A program made the position numbers and the translations under genes. From contig OZ038382.1 of assembly GCA_964036045.1 (NCBI GenBank), positions 148,998,961-149,062,960 of the forward strand: 64,000 nt of DNA, in the 5' to 3' direction. Below are positions 21,531 through 32,177 of this stretch, piece by piece; position 1 is the stretch's first letter; each line of letters starts with the position of its first letter. Below the pieces are notes generated by a model. The model was not told the DNA's origin. It saw nothing but the letters and a program-made list of their open reading frames with translations, and did no database searches. This DNA is from Eutreptiella sp. 'Long Island Sound 2002' (taxonomy: Eukaryota > Euglenozoa > Euglenophyceae > Eutreptiales > Eutreptiaceae).

Positions 21531-24500
21531 GGGCATCATCGGGGAGCGGGAGGTAAAGGGGGGGGGCAGGGGCACCAGTGGCCACGGCCCCAACAGTTGT
21601 TTGGGCAGCCGCCCCTGGGGTCGCCGCCACAGGTTAGGGCATAGGAGGAGAGGGAGGCGCGCCGTTGACAGACACGGCGGTACGAGGCGCTGGCGCACCT
21701 GGAGCACCAGCGCCGTCCTCGGCAGGCTCCATCGCCGGAGCCAAAAACCATTTACCAGCTGGAGATGGGGAGGTGAGGGGCGGAGAACAAAAGAAAAGAA
21801 GGAGGGGGCAGGGGAGCGGCGCGGCGACCAACCCAGTGGAGGTCCACAGGGGGAGGAAGAGAAGGCTGGACGGAGCAGACCGGGGACGCGCGGAGGAAGC
21901 AGCAGGGGACACCCAGAAGGGCAGGCGACAGGGGGAGGAGACGGGCGGGCAGGGGAGGGGGACAGTGCGGAGGCGGGGCGCCATGGCCAGCGGGAAGGAC
22001 GACAGGGGAGCGGGAGGCAGCAAGGGGTGACGGAGGGCGAGAGGGGTACAGGGCACCGAGGAAGAGACAGGGCAAGGTAAGCAAGGTGCAAAAGGTGTGT
22101 GGGCGGGGCTCGGAGGGCGGCAGGGGAAGAGTTGGCCACAAGGGACAGGGGAAGGCAGGGCAGCCAGGAGCGAGAGGCAAGGGGCAGGGGAAGGCAGGGC
22201 AGCCAGGAGCAGGAGGCAAGGCACAAGGGAAGGTGCGCGGAGGAGGGTATATGGGGGCACGGGTGTACCTGGGGAAGGGGGGGCGGGCATTTGGTTGGGA
22301 GGTGTCATCCCACCCTTTGCCCCACCATCGTACCCTGCGGTTATGCCGGTGTACCCCCCCCCCCCACCGATGTCCTGAGTCCGCTGCCGCCGGCACCCAT
22401 GCACCAGCACCCGCAGGCAGTCGAGGCGACGTGGGGGGCGCGGAGAGGGAAGGGGGAGGAGCTCAGGAGGGCATGGGAGAGGGTAGGGGAGGAGGAGAGG
22501 AGGCTGCAGGAGAGGGAGGCACGGGCGATGGGGGAGGTGGCCTGGGCAACAGGGGTGCAAGCAAGGGCGCAGGGCAGTCCGGAGAGAGGAGAGGCGCAGG
22601 CAGTCGAGGAGCTGCAGCGCACGTGGGCGGATATCCGGAGGAGGCTGGAGTCCCCTCGGGCGCAGATGGACGTTGCTCATACTCCGGCCCTCGCTTTGGA
22701 CGTCGACGCCCTCCACCATCTTGTTGTACGCTAGGCATATTCCCCAGAGCCAAGCATGCAGACCAGTCCGCACCGCAGGCCGTCGTCTTGCGGCCTGGCC
22801 GCGCTGCACGCATCAGCCGGCGGTCCTGCATTCTGCCGTCGCGGCCGCTGCGGTCGTTGATCTGATTCCCGGTCTGGCGCAGGGAGTCCATGTGCTCGAT
22901 GTCCGCCTGTCTGTCCTCCTTTTCCCCTTGTGGCCCAACGCAACCTCCACTATGGGCACCATCCCCTCGACCTCCGGGTCCGCCGCATCCCTGTGCCCGC
23001 CCCGTGCATCCGGCATACCCTCCATCCCTCTTCGACCACAGCCCTCGGGTGTCGATACCCCGAGACCACACATCCCGCGAGCCTTGCAGCAGTCCCCCTA
23101 AACGCCCTCCTGCGCCTGCCCTCCCGTCCACCTTTCACTCCTTGTGGGCTGAGCTCTTCATCTTGTTGCCCGTACGAATCCCCCCGCCTCTGCCCCACGC
23201 CGCGCCCTTGCCTTGTCCCCTGCCCCCTTCAGTACCACCCCTCCCTCTGTAGCAGCTCCCTCAGCATCTGCACCCTGGACTTTCTCCCCCGTTCTCTGGG
23301 ACCATCCAGGTCCAACCCCGGTAGCGCCTCCTCAAGCATCCTCCCCCGGCTGTCCTCCGCCATCTCCGGCCCCTTGTGGAGCAGGTGGCGGAACGGGTGG
23401 GTCCCGCGCCACTCCCGTCCGCCTCTCGTCCTCCCTGCACACTTCATGTAGCGGACCGCATCCGCCACCTCCCTTGGTTTCGGCACCCGGACCGTCCCCT
23501 GCTCCCTCTGCGCAGGATGCCGCGCATAATGCCGCGGCACAGGCGTCGCCGAACCCCAGTCCGTGGGTGTTGACTCTTGGCTGGGGCTGGCGGGCTGCGC
23601 CGCCCCCATTGCGCCCGCTGCTCCCTACTCCTCCACCTGGCGCCGCTTTCTCCGCGCATGCCCACCGTCGTCTCCTTCTCCTCTTGCCGGATCTCGGACG
23701 GCGACCGTCCCTCCTCATCTGTGGGGGAAATGTCCCTCCCCAGGTCCGGGATGACCTGGTGCCTCCCGCGGCCCGCCGCCGCCTCCTCCTCCCTCACCCT
23801 GCGCTCCCGCTCCGCCCCCTCCCCTGTCCCTCTCCTCCAGCCTCGCTGCCTCGCCCTGATCCTCTTCCCCTCCGGCGCAATACCTGGCTGCCTGAACGGC
23901 TACACCAGGGGGCGACTCTCTGTCCCCTCGCTCCCCTGCGCCCGTTCCCTCCTGCCCCCCCTGCGCCCGCTGGCTGCAGATGCGGAGACAGATGGAGCAG
24001 TGGGACGGCCCTTCAGGGTGGCCCCCAGCGCGCCCTTTGAGGGCGTGCACACGGAGGAGGCCCGACAGTAGCAACGCCTGGTGGCTGCAGCGTTGACCAG
24101 CGCGCGATGCGTGCAGACTTCTGCGGGAGTCCCACTGGGTGCCATGGGGTGCGTGGCGCTGTGCTCTTCGGTTGAGGCTCACTACTGGGGCTCTGCACGG
24201 TAGGAGTGGCAAACAGGCAGAGAAATCTAATATTCCGACATGCTGGCAGCAGTGTCTTGGCTGGCTGCTCAGCGCGCATTCTCGGAGAGATTGCTGGGAA
24301 AGGACGGGGGCAAAGCTGGTGTTCTCACGTCCGGTGCTGCAGGGCCGCATCTCGGTGGTTGTCTTTTCCATCTGACAGCTGGAGTGTGTGGGCTATCCGC
24401 TGATAGGCTGCTTGGCGCCGTAGTTCTCTGCTTGGCAAGATGGTGCTGCATTTGTACTGTTGGACTTACGCGTGCCCTGCTCTGAGGGTTTGGCCTCGGC

Positions 24501-25190
24501 CGACCTGGAATGCGCCATGCCTTGGGGGCCATGGACTCCATGGAACGGGCTGCGAAGTTGTGCAACAAAGCGCGAACCCTTGGTGACCGAACCGGGACAA
24601 GCACCCATCTGGGGGCTCTGATCTGGTTGGAAAGGCCCCTGTACCGAACCAACGCAGCTGGTCGCTTGGGCTAGACGCCGCTGGTCAACAGTGCAAATGC
24701 AGCCAAAAGAACATCGGCACTCTGGTTGTGTGCCTTCGGAAGATGCCGTCGCTCCAAAGGCCAGGGTGTCAGGCCTGCCTGTTGGGATTGCATGGAATCT
24801 TCCGGGACTTGGGTGTCCTGTGCTATGACTAGCTTCCCAGCAATTCTTCGGCCGTGGGCATCCAAGCCCCACCTCAGCGGAAGCCTGCTTCTCCAGCGGC
24901 CGTGAACCTTGTGCCTCGGAGCGGCCAAACACGCCCGGCCGCGGCTCTTTGATGGAGGCACGGGGCTTCGGGTGTGCCTTCGGGGGCGGCTTGGCTTCAG
25001 TACCCGGGGGTGGGGGGATGGCCAACCAGACACGTCGGCGCCATCCCTGACAGCCACGTGTGGTCTACTCAGGACAGTGTACAGCGCAGGGGAATCTGAC
25101 TGTTTCAATCTAACACCGACCCTCAAGACTGAGATGGCGCGGGGGCGCAAGGGACGTTGGGGTTGGGTGCCTGAGGTCGAGTAAGCCTCT
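21531..25190. other. GC-rich then mixed stretch, no firm gene
   Basis: 21.5-22.3 kb is purine-rich with a 36-bp unit (GGAAGGCAGGGCAGCCAGGAGC core) repeated twice near 22,150-22,210. A frame ending at 22,734 reads ELRRAWERVGEEERRLQERE and EELQRTWADIRRRLESP, a plausible coiled coil, but its start is GTG and the GC-rich opposite strand is open too. 23.1-24.0 kb is C-rich on the plus strand. 24.1-25.2 kb is more balanced, and I see nothing recognisable in it. Confidence 0.4.
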
Positions 25191-26109
25191 ATATATCACA
25201 GGATTGGGAAGAGGGGTGTCGGTAGCGGACAGGGGTGAGAGGACGAGGCACAGAGAGAGGGGTTGAGGCATCAAGGCAGGCAGGGCCACTGTAGCAGGGA
25301 TCAGGGGACACACGCGGGGCGCACGCAAGAGGCGGTGAGCACGGCAGGCGAGGCGCAAAGGGGCGGGGGCAGGCGAAGAAACAGGGCGCACAAAAGAACA
25401 CGCGAAAAGAGGGGCACAGGGGAGAAAGTGAAGCAGGCAAGGGCACCACATCACCCTCGGAAGGACACCGTGCAAAAGACACGCATTGAGCCATACCAGC
25501 CGCCCTGCCCCACCATCAGGGAGCTGATGGAGAGGATGGCGGCAGGGACGGACGACGGAGGAATGGCCCCGAAGGGGTACCTGGGGAGGCTGCCCAAGTC
25601 TGCCTACCGGGAGAAGGATCGCGTGCCGGCGGAGAGGCGCGTGTGGGCAAGAAAGATACAGCCGGTGCGCGGAGAGGAGCAGCGCGGCACACACGGAGCT
25701 GGCGAGGAGCAGTAAGGGGAGGAAGGGCAAGAGGTGTGTGATGAGGGGAGGGGCTGGACGGGGAGCACCAAGGCTGAGACGCAAGGGAATGGTTCCCACT
25801 TGGCATGGCCGGGGACCGCCAAGGGGAAGGCCCCACGGGGGCGAGAGAACGAGAGATGAGACCAGAGAGGAGCCGCAACAACAGACGACCAGTGCAGCAG
25901 TGTGGTGCTTGCATGCACGGAGGAGGGTAACAAAAAACACACAAACAAGAAGAAAGGCAAAACTAAAAAAAGCCACAGGACCCGGCTCAGCAAAGGACAA
26001 ACAGAGGGGGTGTGGGGGGGGGGGGGGGGGGGCCGGCCAACGGGGTGCACACAAGGGGAAGAAGGACCCAAAGAAAAACAAAACAACCAGAAAGCAAGAA
26101 GAGCGCGAA
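25191..26109. other. G/A-rich flank of the 203-bp monomer array, no gene
   Basis: Open frames here are compositional and overlap on opposite strands. A run of about 19 G lies at 26,014-26,032. A short TATATA occurs near 25,192. I see no gene. Confidence 0.5.
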
Positions 26110-26620
26110 AGCAGGGGTACAAATAGGAGCAACCTGTGCAGGGGGTACGAAACGCTCCTTCGGGCCCGCGTCACTGGGTTGCTGGCGGCCCAGTGGGGTA
26201 TAAACACAGGATGAGGGACGGGGCATAAGAAAGAACAGGCACAAGGGGACACAGGGCTCGGATGGGCCAGAAGCCCAGGGCGACCATCCCAGGACGGGGA
26301 GAAGATAGCAGCGACCCGTGCCCGGGGCACCAAATGGTCCCCATATGGATGAGGATCCAGGGGGCCCGCGCCAAGGGGTTGCTGGCGGCCCGCTGGGGTA
26401 TAAACACGGGATGAAGGACGGGGCACAAGAGAGAACAGGCACACGGGGATACGGGGCACGGGGGGGCCAGAGGCCCAGGGCAGCGATCCCAGGATGGGGA
26501 GATAGTAGGAGCAACCCGTGTCAGGGGCACAAAACGGTCCCCGGATGGATGAGCATCGAGTGGGCCCGCTCCAAGGGGATGGTGGCGGCCCGGTGGGGTA
26601 TCAACACGGGATGAGCCCCG
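26110..26620 (+). repeat. ~203-bp tandem monomers with a TATA-like core, 2.5 copies
   Basis: The block GGCGGCCC-x2-TGGGGTATAAACAC recurs near 26,180 and 26,384, and as GGTATCAACAC near 26,585, a spacing of 204 then 201 bp. Flanking blocks (CGGGGCA.AAGA.AGAACAGGCAC; GGGCCAGA.GCCCAGGGC; AACCCGTG or GACCCGTG) repeat in the same order. The array lies 0.7 kb upstream of LINE copy L3. Repeated TATA-bearing monomers could be a tandem promoter, which is inference. Confidence 0.8.
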
Positions 26621-27330
26621 GGAACAAGAGGCGGTGGGAAACAGGGTGCGGGGGCAGGGCCAGAGACGGGATGAGCCGCACGGGAACGGGGTATCCCAAA
26701 GCGATGGGAGCAGACCAAAGCAAAACGGGCGGCAACAGGCGGCATGCAACAGGCCCTGGGATTGGGAAACTGGTCGCCATGGACTCGGGAAACATGGGCC
26801 AACCATGGGGACCCTGGCCACGGGAAGTCCGGAAAATGCCCTGAACTCCGGGAGGGGCATGAGGTGTTTGCAGGGGTGACGGTTGACACTGAGGCCCACG
26901 GGGCAAAGGCCTTAGTACACGTAGGTTCAGGCGTGAGTGGGACCCGGGGGAACGTTGAAAAGGTCACCCCCTGGCCTCCAGCTGCGGATGTACGAAAACC
27001 AAGTGCATCCGGGAGCAGAGTGGGTACTCCTGCCCCTGAGAGATGGGGAGTGGTGGAATGTGGTTGAGAGCAACGGTGTGCTGTCGGTGACGGCTATCCA
27101 CAGGAAACCCGCCCGCAGGAGCCCTAAAGGCTGAGCTGGGGGGGGGAAGGCCAGAGGATCCTTCGACGGGGAACCGGATGGAGCGCGCGTGAGGGCAGCA
27201 ACTGAAGGGAACCTACCACTGGTCAAGCCCCAAGGGAGCCTGGTACAAGTTCTCGGCCGTGGAATGAGACGGCAGGGGAACTGATGTAGGGGAGCTCCCC
27301 TTCCCGCCAGGCACGGCCACAATATAAAAC
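26621..27330 (+). other. Spacer between the monomers and LINE copy L3, no gene
   Basis: No frame is supportable. By position it could be the leader of L3 or unrelated flank. It is not similar to the 5'UTR module of 1,958-2,830 by eye. Confidence 0.35.
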
Positions 27331-28449
27331 AACCAACGGGATGTCAGATGAGGCTGCGGACACGGCTGCCCTTACTTGCCTTACTTACTTACTCTTGCGT
27401 GAGGTGGAGCGACTGGGGAAATGGCGCACCCGCCTGGCTGAGGGGTACACCGCCCCCCTTCGCAAGGAGGGGCCGCTGGGGCCCCTGAACACCGGCCCGC
27501 TCACCGTCCTGTCCATGGTCTACCGACTGTGGGCGGGCTGGCGCCTGGTAGACGCCATTGCGTGGCACGAGGCCTGGGCCCACCCGGCGGCCTTTGGTAT
27601 CTGCCCAGCCAGGAGCGCCCTGCAGGGGCGGCGGTGACACAGGTCCTCTTGCAGCTGTGTTGCCTCCGGGGGTGGGCCGTCGCGGGGATGAGCATCGATT
27701 ACGATGAGTCTTTTGATCTCATCCCCCCAGGCGGTTGTGCTGGCCCTGGCGTTGGAGCTGGGCATGGTCCCGGGCACGTGCCGTGCCCTGGGGACCATGT
27801 AAAAGCAGGTCTGCCAGGCCTTCAAGAACGCAGGGGCCTTTGGCCTATGGTGGCAGGCCATCAACGGCATCCTCCGTGGTCTGCCTCCTGTCGGTGATCC
27901 TGGTGAATGTGCTCACCACGATCTGGAAATGGGAGGTGGACTCCCTGCGCCGTCAAGTATGCGAGCAAACGGCCGCCCTCCCGCCGGCTCTGGACAAGTA
28001 CGCGGCAGACGACCTGGAATCGGGGGCCCTGCTCCCCTTCAAGGATGCCGGCCCCGACTACGCCGTGCTAGGGTTGTTGGACTACGCGGACGACACCCAG
28101 GCGGTGGCCCTGGGCGCGGCCGCACTCCAGGACACGGGCCCCGCAACGGGGAAAGGGCTACCGAACACGGGGCAGGACGTCCGCGTGGACAAGTCCTTCT
28201 CCTGGGTCCAGGGGGAACAAGGCGCTCCGGCGGTGCTGCTCCAGGCGATCCCCATCCCGCTGGCGACGACCTTCCTCCAGCTTGGCGTCGACATCGCCAT
28301 TGGGGGCTCCAAGGCCACAAGACTGGTGTTCTACCGACGCTTGGAGGCGGGGAGGCGCGCCCTGCGTAGCCTGTCCCATCTCTCAACATACGACCTGTGG
28401 GAGCGGGCTGTCAGCACGCTGGTCACCCTGCTGGCACTCCATGGGGTGG
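27331..28449 (+). pseudogene. LINE copy L3, reverse-transcriptase part before the Ty3 insertion
   Basis: Same family as L2: KEGPLGPLNTGPLTVLSMVY, LVDAIAWHEAWAHPAAFG, then after a frameshift LRGWAVAGMSIDYDESFDLI (first palm Asp) and LLDYADDTQAVALGA with YADD intact. Next come DVRVDKSFSWVQGEQGAP and LSHLSTYDLWERAVSTLVTL. The frame is broken at least twice. The sequence stops at CTCCATGGGGTGG, where the LTR retrotransposon enters, and continues at 56,330. Confidence 0.8.
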
Positions 28450-28718
28450 AGTAAGAAAAAGTGTATTTCCCCGCAAAAAGGTTAGCTTTAGTTTTTGTAA
28501 AGAGGCCTAAAGGCATAACACATTTTTATCTTAGTAGTGGCCTATCCAAAAAGGGGTGACAAGACATTTTGACGTATCAAAACCAAGCATTGATCTATGG
28601 ATGTTGTGTGGACCCCTGACACCCCAATTGATTGATCTTATACACCATCTCCTGAACTGACTGAGGCGCTGACCTTGATGCAGAGCCTATACATTTTTCT
28701 ATGTCTTCTCATGAATGC

Positions 28719-28805
28719 TTAGCTATCCTAGTGGTCTGCACCCTAGGGGGCTGAGGCACCTCTTTTTAAGAGGTCCTGGGTTCAATTCCCAGTCAGCCTA
28801 GCTAA
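28719..28805 (+). other. tRNA-like segment with B box inside the 5' LTR
   Basis: An anticodon-type arm ACCTC-TTTTTAA-GAGGT (28,758-28,774) has a perfect 5-bp stem, a 7-nt loop and TTT in the anticodon position. A T-type arm CTGGG-TTCAATT-CCCAG (28,776-28,792) is also perfect and contains GGTTCAATTCC, matching the polymerase III B box. TTAGCTA (28,719) and TAGCTAA (28,799) can pair around the whole. A standard D arm and variable loop are not evident, so it is not a normal tRNA gene. It is probably a tRNA-derived module. Confidence 0.55.
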
Positions 28806-28909
28806 ATAGGAATATCCCATGTGACATGGCAGTGACCTCAGCGCCACAAGCCATGCCCCCTCATCACCTATGGGACCCAAAACAAAGAGCGCGCATCTCT
28901 AGATGACAC

Positions 28910-28917
28910 TATAAAAG
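28910..28917 (+). promoter_or_regulatory. TATA box in the 5' LTR
   Basis: TATAAAAG, conserved in the 3' LTR at 56,014-56,020 as TATAAAA. Confidence 0.65.
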
Positions 28918-29224
28918 AGAAGATGCCCATGTGGGCAGTTTTTCCATGCTTGTAGGATACTTTCTAACTATCTTTTCATAAATCTGTAGTTATTTTGAGT
29001 ATCCATTGTTGCTACATAATCTCCTTTGACTGCAGCCCTTCATGTTGTGGATTTGATCCTGTGGTTCTTTGCCTTGCAACTGTGGGTACTTATTTGGGTT
29101 GATTTCATCAAAGCTTATTTGTTTGGAAAACCTGAACTACATCAAGAAGCAGCAGGAGCAAGCAGGAGCATCAACAAAAAAGTATCATCAAAGCAATCAA
29201 CAGTGAAAGCCTGTTTTAACTTTC

Positions 29225-29241
29225 TGGTAGCAGAGAATTTC
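29225..29241 (+). promoter_or_regulatory. Primer binding site
   Basis: TGGTAGCAGAGAATTTC begins at the last LTR base. TGG matches the CCA end of a tRNA, and TGGTAGCAGAG is close to the initiator-Met type site TGGTATCAGAG common in plant LTR elements. The tRNA identity is inferred. Confidence 0.6.
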
Positions 29242-29320
29242 ATTCTTTGCGTACCTGCAACCCCGTGCAGTACAACCAGTACGTCGAGACCGATTCCACT
29301 GAAAGGCGGAGAAATACAAT

Positions 29321-29816
29321 ATGGACACCAAGGACAGTGCCGAGACGACGGGGCCCTCAGTGGCACCAGCCAAGCCAGCGCCAGCGCCCAAACCTGCTGG
29401 TGAACCTGAACCTGAGGAGCTTGTACCTTCAGTGCCCTTAAGTGGGCTGGAGGATGATTCTCTGGAAGGCTTGAGAGCTGCCTTCAGTGGTCTATCCGTG
29501 CGAGGACCTGAAGGCAAAGAGAAGGAGATGGAGAAGCAAGCAGTGGACATGGGAGCCGAAGAGGTACACCCTGGAGATGGATAGGGACCATCCGACGAGG
29601 CGCCCTTCGAGTACACACCTGTGGAGAGCGCGGCGAACGCCTCCGATTTCCCTGCAGCATCCTCTCCAACAACCACCACACTCCCAGCTACACATCCAGC
29701 TACATCCTTGGCCACAACCACTCCACCTATGGCTGAGGGTCTAGGCTTTACTGGAATGCCTTACCCCATCTATGGTGGGACTCCAGCCGCGACTGTGCCA
29801 TCTATGGCAACTGCAG
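29321..29816 (+). pseudogene. gag N-terminal part before the giant insertion
   Basis: ATG at 29,321 opens MDTKDSAETTGPSVAPAK, a Pro/Ala/Glu-rich gag start. The frame passes into the duplicated segment (from 29,443) and meets a TAG at 29,582-29,584 where the second copy has TAC. Joining 29,321-29,442 to the second copy (45,915 onward) recreates one continuous gag, showing that the material between was inserted. Confidence 0.75.
29443..29816 (+). repeat. Left 374-bp target duplication in gag
   Basis: Pairs with 45,915-46,288, same length and orientation, with about 18 mismatches by eye (about 5%). It ends at CTGCAG, where GTAGGTAGGTAGGT starts. Confidence 0.8.
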
Positions 29817-30319
29817 GTAGGTAGGTAGGTCGACTCGGGACTGGGGTTGCCCCGCCGGGGGGTCTTACCAAGGGGCTTTTGCTCACCCACCCACGGCCCC
29901 CACAAAGTGGCTCCTGCACATGGGGGCAGGGTGCTGTTGCCGCGAGCAGTACCCTACAGCGGGTTCTGCCCAGAGAGGTAACCCATGTTCGACCGAAGTC
30001 TTACATTCCTCTCCTTCGGGCGGATGACACGTGGGGGAGGGTCCCATCGCACATCCTCATCAACCTCCGGATTCTGGGGCCCAGGGGCCGGGAGCCAGGC
30101 CAAAGGCCCTGTCCTGCAGGCACCCCCACCTGGGTTGGTTTTCAGTAGCCGTGAGGCCACTTGAAGAAGCACGTGCTACGGAATTCGTATGCCGTGGCTC
30201 ACACTCGCGCCTCCTGACTCGGTCGAGCTTGCGCTCTCCCGGGGGCTCAGGGGTTCGAAGTAGGTCGTCGTGGTTGGTTGGTCAGTCGTCTATTGGTTTG
30301 GTGTAGTCTGGTGACGTTG
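29817..30319 (-). other. 3' end of the giant LINE with CTAC-type tail
   Basis: On the minus strand the last 14 bases are a tetranucleotide run of ACCT/CTAC type, directly against the gag duplication. Short microsatellite tails are known for several LINE clades. No gene is seen in this 500-bp stretch. Confidence 0.55.
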
Positions 30320-31450
30320 GTCGGTCGGTTGCGTTGCGGCAGAGTCACGGTTTTGTTCGCGGACATGGTCGTTGGCGGGCGTGGCGCACCACCGTGTCGC
30401 CAACCCGATGGACGCCGTTCCCGTTTCAACCCGTGCAGGCCTGGCAGGTTTGGTGTTGGCCGGCTTGCGTGTGGTCTGTTTACGATCAAGTGGCGGCTGC
30501 AGCTGCGGTGTGGTCCGTGCGCGGTTGTCTTGGCCACCTCATGGCCGGCTTGGTCTGCGTGGGTTTCGTTGCCCTGCTGCCGGGGGTCGTATCGGTGAAT
30601 GTTGTTTGTGCAGCCGGCACGTCCGTGTCGGCGCTGGCTAGTTGCGTCTTGGTTGGTCCAAGTGCGGCGTAGTGCAGTTTGTCAACGCTGGTTGGCCCCG
30701 TTCATAATGGTAGAGTTGCGATGTTCTGTTGTGTTCGTGGGCATGGTCGTCAGCGGGCGTGGCGCACCACGGTGCCGCCATCCCGTTGGACGCCGTTCCC
30801 GTCTCCACCCGTGCACGCCTGGCTGGTTTGGTGTTGGCCGGCTTGCGTGTGGTCTGTTTACGGTCATGTGGCGGCTGCAGCTGCAGTGTGGTTGGTGCGC
30901 GGTTGTCGCGGCCGCCTCATGGTGGGCTGGGTTTGTGTGCGTTCCGTCGCGCTGCTGCCGTTGGTCTTATCGTCAAATCCCGCCTGTGTAGCCGGCACAT
31001 CCGTGTTGGTGCTGGTTAGTTGCGTCTTGGTTTGTCCAAGTGTAGTGTAGTGTAGTTTGTTAATGTTGGTTGGTCGCGTCTGCAGTGGTAGAGTTACGGT
31101 GTTGCGCTGTGTTCGTGGGCATGGTGGTCGGCGGGCGTGGCTCACCACGGTGTCGCCAGCCAGTTGGACGCCGTTCTCGTACCGGCCCATGCATGTCCCG
31201 CCAATTGGGTGTTGCCTGGTGTGCGTGCGGTCTTTTTATGGTCACGTCGTGTTTGCTGTAGTGGTTTCGTTGGTGCGCGGTCGTGTTAGTCGCCTCTTGG
31301 TTGGTTTGTTCGGCGTTGGTTCCTTGTCGTTGCAGCGGGCGCCTGCGCAGTCGGATTTATTGCGTGCAGGTGTTCTGCTTGTTGCGGTGTTGGTTGGTGT
31401 CAGTTGCGTGGGGCCGGTACGGTACGTTTTTACTGTGCGCCACCATGGGG
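30320..31450 (-). repeat. 378-bp tandem repeat, three copies
   Basis: GGGCGTGGC.CACCAC preceded by CATGGT recurs at about 30,365, 30,742 and 31,120, a regular 378-bp spacing. Surrounding blocks such as GGCCGGCTTGCGTGTGGTCTG are conserved in the first two copies and degenerate in the third. It lies in the 3' untranslated part of the giant LINE. Open frames inside repeat with the array and are not genes. Confidence 0.85.
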
Positions 31451-32177
31451 GAGAAAAGGAATGATAAGTGGTTGGACCGCTGTAAAAACCTTTTCCAAAT
31501 TCAGTGCCCTTGTCCCTGCCCCATGCACAACCCATCATCTGGTACTTCGCGGTGCTCTGTGGCCGTCCTTCCAGTTTCGCCTGCGCCATTCATATGTACA
31601 CCCCCCGCCGGTGGCAAGGCCCCGCCGGTCCCCCTTGGTGCGTCCCTGTGCTCCCCATGGGAGCCCCAGGGTGCTGTTCCGGCTGGGTGTTGCGGTGCTC
31701 GTGTTCTTGTCTGCCTGCCTGCCGTGCGCCATATCGTGCCGTGTTTTGCGGGTCAGGTGGCTGGCGTGCCTGTGTCGCAGTGCTGAGTTTGGTGGTTAGG
31801 ATGGTTAGGGCGGTTCGGCTCGTGCTGTGGTGCCGGGACGTTCCGTCCGGCGTGGTGAGCTGGGCTTGGCGTAACACATCCGTGCTCGCTGGCAGGGGGT
31901 CGGCGTGGCCCCGTGTGGCGAGCCTGTGGTCCCCCGCGTGCCCCGGGTGGGGTCTCGGACGTGGAGAATACCGGGCAGTGTTGAAGCCCCCCTCCTGCTT
32001 ATTGACGCTGTTAGCTTTCTGCTGGGAGTGTGCCCCTCGTACCATTCACGTAGGTTATATGTGCCGTAACCCCCCCGGCGTTCCAGTCGTTTAACGTTCC
32101 CCGAGGAGATGTGCGCCGGTCCCCGCGGTGCACGTATCCCTGGATGCTCGCCTTGGAAGGTAATACTCTGGACGATT
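31451..32177 (-). other. Between the two 3' tandem arrays, no gene supported
   Basis: A minus-strand frame at 31,590-32,045 is open, but rich in His/Thr/Arg and without recognisable sequence. It is probably untranslated. Confidence 0.4.

Larger units (their letters stand above)
28450..29225 (+). repeat. 5' LTR of the Ty3-type element
   Basis: Matches 55,556-56,329 along its length. Contains a tRNA-like segment (28,719-28,805) and a TATA box (28,910-28,917), so transcription probably starts around 28,940. It ends CTTTCT directly before GGTAGCAGAG. Confidence 0.9.

Noticed and set aside
24200-24400. hAT transposase C-terminus
   Set aside because: A short AFSERLL-like string was the only hint, with no supporting motifs on either side.
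25110-26459. Minus-strand 449-codon frame
   Set aside because: It spans the 203-bp monomers and a poly(C) run, and its sequence is periodic with the array.
28719-28805. A functional tRNA-Lys gene
   Set aside because: A standard D arm and variable loop are missing, and it lies inside both LTRs; kept only as a tRNA-like module.
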